A stretch of 7,301 nucleotides of DNA, taken from an uncultured Ruminococcus sp. GTDB taxonomy: Bacteria > Bacillota > Clostridia > Oscillospirales > Ruminococcaceae. The notes beneath the pieces were generated by a model, which had not been told where the DNA came from, made no database searches, and saw only the letters and a program-made list of their open reading frames with translations. The stretch is from NCBI GenBank assembly GCA_946183385.1, contig CAMHBN010000092.1, positions 1-7,301 of the forward strand, in the 5' to 3' direction. Shown here one piece after another: positions 5,350 through 7,301 of this stretch (position 1 is its first letter; each line of letters opens with the position of its first letter). The position numbers and the translations under genes are program-made.

Positions 5350-7301
5350 TTATTTGTAGCTTTTCGTGTTGAGAGCACGGATAGAATTCAGTATCAGCAG
5401 CATTGCTGTACCCGAGTCCGCAAAGACCGCGAGCCACATATTCGGGTGACCGATAAGTCCGAGGACGAGCACTGCCGCTTTGACTGCGAGCGCGAATATA
5501 ATGTTCTCGTAGGAAATGCGCAGGGTCTTGTTTGCTATCTTCTTCGCGGTGACTACCGACGCGGGCTCGCTGCTCATAAATACGGCGTCTGCGGCTTCGA
5601 GTGCGAGGTCTGAGCCCGTCTGCATAGCTCCGCCGACGTCAGCTCCCGCGAGCACGGGCGCGTCATTGATACCGTCGCCGACAAACATCACGCTGCCGTA
5701 TTTTTCGCGCAGTGCGTTGAGCTCTGCGAGCTTCTCGTCGGGGAGAAGTCCGCCCTTTACGGTATCCGCGCCGAGCGTCCTGCCGACCTCCGCCGCCGTC
5801 TCGGGGACATCGCCCGTGAACATCGCCGTCGCAATACCCATAGATTTCAGCGACTTCACAGCGTCCGCCGCCGTCTTTTTCAGCTCGTCGGAGACGAGTA
5901 TCACGCCCTCAACTCTGCCGTCCACAGCCACATATACCGACGTGCCCGCCTCCGTCTGAGGGAGCTCGGGGATATCGGCGTTCTTCTCCTTCATCAGCTT
6001 CATATTGCCGCAGAGGACGTCTTTCCCGCCGACCTGCGCCTCGACGCCTCTGCCAGCGATATCCGACGAGCGCTCTGGCTCGGTGAGGTGTATGCCCTTA
6101 TCGCGGCAGTAGTCAACTATACTCTCAGCAACGGGGTGGGTCGAGATCTGCTCGCAGCTTCCGCAGAGGCGGAGCAGCTCTTCCTCGCTGAGATTGCCTG
6201 CGCTTGTGATACGAGTGACGGTGAAGCTTCCGTTCGTGAGCGTGCCGGTCTTGTCGAAGGCAACAGCCCTGACCTTGCCGAGAGCTTCGATGGAATCGCC
6301 GCCCTTGAAGAGTATGCCGAGCTTCGACGCCGCGCCTATTCCCGAGAAATACGCCAGCGGCACGCTCAGAACCAGCGCACACGGACAGCTGATTACGAGG
6401 AAGGTCAGCGCCGAGTACACCCACTTCTGCCAGTCGCCTGTGATGAGCGAGCCGAGCAGAGCCGTTGCCGCGGCAATACCTATAACTATAGGCGTGTATA
6501 CCTTCGCAAAGCGCGTGATGAAGCGGTCGAGCTTGGGCTTCGCTGATGAAGCGTCCTCGACTGCGTGGGCTATCTTCGTTATCATTGAGTCGTCAGCCAC
6601 CGCAGTTGCACGGAGGTTGAATGTCTCTGAGATGTTGATACAGCCCGACATTATGCTGTCTCCTGCGCGGACTGTCAGCGGTACGGGTTCGCCGTTCACG
6701 GCGGAGGTGTCTATACGTGACTCGCCCGCCTCGACGATACCGTCAACAGCGATACGCTCGCCGACCTTTATACGCAGTATGTCGCCGACCTCGATATCAT
6801 CGGCGTCAACTCGCACGAATTCGTCCCCGCGAAGGACGTCTGCCTCCTCCACGCGGAGCTCGGTCACGCCGGTGATAGCCTTGCGGCTGCGCGCAACGGC
6901 GAAGTCCTCGAACATTTCACCAATTCGGAAGAAGAGCACGACTCCGACAGCCTCGGCGTACTCACCGAGGGCGAAAGCTCCGAGGGTGGCTATCGTCATA
7001 AGGAAGTTTTCATTGAAGACATTGCCCTTGAGCAGGCTCTTGACCGTGGCTCTGAGGACATTTATGCCGAGCACGAGATATGCCGCGACATACAGTCCTA
7101 TCGCGAGCGGCAGGAGCTCCGTGAGGTGGTGTACCGCTATCGCCGCCGCAAACAGCGCTATGCCGACAATGAGCGACACGACCTCGAGCTTCTCGCCTTC
7201 TTCGTGCTCGTGGTGGTGTTCGTGAGCGTGCTCGTGCTCATGGTCGTGACCGCAGCCGCAGTGCTCGTCGTGGTGATGTTCATGCTCGTGGTCGTGCTCG
7301 T
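5350..7301 (-). CDS. P1B-type heavy-metal ATPase (Zn/Cd/Pb class), N-terminus beyond window
   Basis: A cytoplasmic-membrane pump that uses ATP to export soft divalent metals. Numbered from the in-frame GTG at 7179, 609 residues are visible, but the frame stays open upstream to the window edge, so the gene is partial and 7179 is unlikely to be the start. Motifs: actuator VNGEP (161-165, NGE instead of TGE), Cys-Pro-Cys in the transport helix (265-267), DKTGT with phosphorylated Asp309 (309-313), HP (348-349) in the nucleotide domain, TGD (455-457), GDGINDAP (501-508). Lys567 in the seventh and Asp588 in the eighth helix mark the Zn/Cd/Pb (P1B-2) class rather than copper. The added about 40 upstream codons encode a His/Glu/Asp-rich stretch with a central CGCG. 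Transported metal is inferred as zinc or cadmium. It is followed by the methyltransferase after 12 bases. Any metal regulator would lie outside the window. Confidence 0.95.
   Translation of the reverse strand, partial: EHDHEHEHHHDEHCGCGHDHEHEHAHEHHHEHEEGEKLEVVSLIVGIALFAAAIAVHHLTELLPLAIGLYVAAYLVLGINVLRATVKSLLKGNVFNENFLMTIATLGAFALGEYAEAVGVVLFFRIGEMFEDFAVARSRKAITGVTELRVEEADVLRGDEFVRVDADDIEVGDILRIKVGERIAVDGIVEAGESRIDTSAVNGEPVPLTVRAGDSIMSGCINISETFNLRATAVADDSMITKIAHAVEDASSAKPKLDRFITRFAKVYTPIVIGIAAATALLGSLITGDWQKWVYSALTFLVISCPCALVLSVPLAYFSGIGAASKLGILFKGGDSIEALGKVRAVAFDKTGTLTNGSFTVTRITSAGNLSEEELLRLCGSCEQISTHPVAESIVDYCRDKGIHLTEPERSSDIAGRGVEAQVGGKDVLCGNMKLMKEKNADIPELPQTEAGTSVYVAVDGRVEGVILVSDELKKTAADAVKSLKSMGIATAMFTGDVPETAAEVGRTLGADTVKGGLLPDEKLAELNALREKYGSVMFVGDGINDAPVLAGADVGGAMQTGSDLALEAADAVFMSSEPASVVTAKKIANKTLRISYENIIFALAVKAAVLVLGLIGHPNMWLAVFADSGTAMLLILNSIRALNTKSYK
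7201..7301 (-). repeat. Low-complexity tract encoding a His-rich metal-binding extension
   Basis: Short repeats of CAC/CAT with GAG/GAA/GAC codons on the - strand encode about 33 residues of which 16 are histidine, split by a Cys-Gly-Cys-Gly. It is in frame with the downstream metal ATPase and continues past the window edge. Such tracts bind Zn2+ or similar ions and are prone to length change by slippage. Confidence 0.85.

Noticed and set aside
6194..7225. 343-residue + strand open frame opposite the metal ATPase
   Set aside because: Ser/Thr/Arg-rich composition typical of an antisense reading of a G+C-rich gene; no motif or ribosome site; the ATPase on the other strand is unambiguous.
7201..7301. 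Possible + strand hydrophobic peptide or tandem-repeat element in the gtgctcgtg-rich tract
   Set aside because: The repeats are explained by alternating His and Glu/Asp codons of the ATPase extension; the Val/Leu-rich + reading is its antisense.

Overview
The window looks like a chromosomal segment of a Gram-positive, anaerobic Clostridia-type bacterium, probably near Ruminococcus/Oscillospiraceae. This is an inference from three things. Most genes have strong AAGGAGG-type ribosome binding sites. ATA is used heavily for isoleucine despite a G+C-rich composition. The gene content also fits: a lipoprotein ApbE, a NusG-II/Gx pair, and an ECF sigma factor with a zinc-finger anti-sigma factor. No rRNA, tRNA, CRISPR array, insertion sequence or phage gene is visible, and coding density is very high.

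Left half (about 1-3219, + strand): five tightly packed or overlapping genes form one apparent operon. They encode a lipoprotein FAD:protein FMN transferase (ApbE family), a membrane-anchored NusG domain II-like protein with conserved cysteines, a Gx-family (Hpre_diP_synt_I) membrane protein, an unrecognised 75-residue protein, and a YhcC-type radical SAM protein (TIGR01212 family). The first three are extracytoplasmic or membrane proteins and resemble the accessory part of flavin-based extracellular electron transfer loci in Firmicutes. No FMN-carrying substrate protein or NADH dehydrogenase is in view. The operon ends in a strong hairpin at 3181-3219 that can also serve the convergent genes.

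Middle (3219-4740, - strand): an ECF sigma factor and its transmembrane zf-HC2 anti-sigma factor overlap by four bases (ATGA). A near-consensus housekeeping promoter (TTGACA, 17 bp, TATCAT) precedes the sigma gene and starts four bases beyond the T-tract of the upstream terminator. The anti-sigma factor has a large tyrosine-rich outer domain that I do not recognise and that presumably senses the signal.

Right part (4702-7301, - strand): a P1B-type heavy-metal ATPase of the Zn/Cd/Pb class, whose N-terminus runs off the window through a very histidine-rich stretch, is followed 12 bases later by a small cysteine-rich class I SAM methyltransferase. These look like one operon closed by the hairpin at 4708-4732. 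The ATPase carries an unusual Asn-Gly-Glu in place of the usual Thr-Gly-Glu of the actuator domain.
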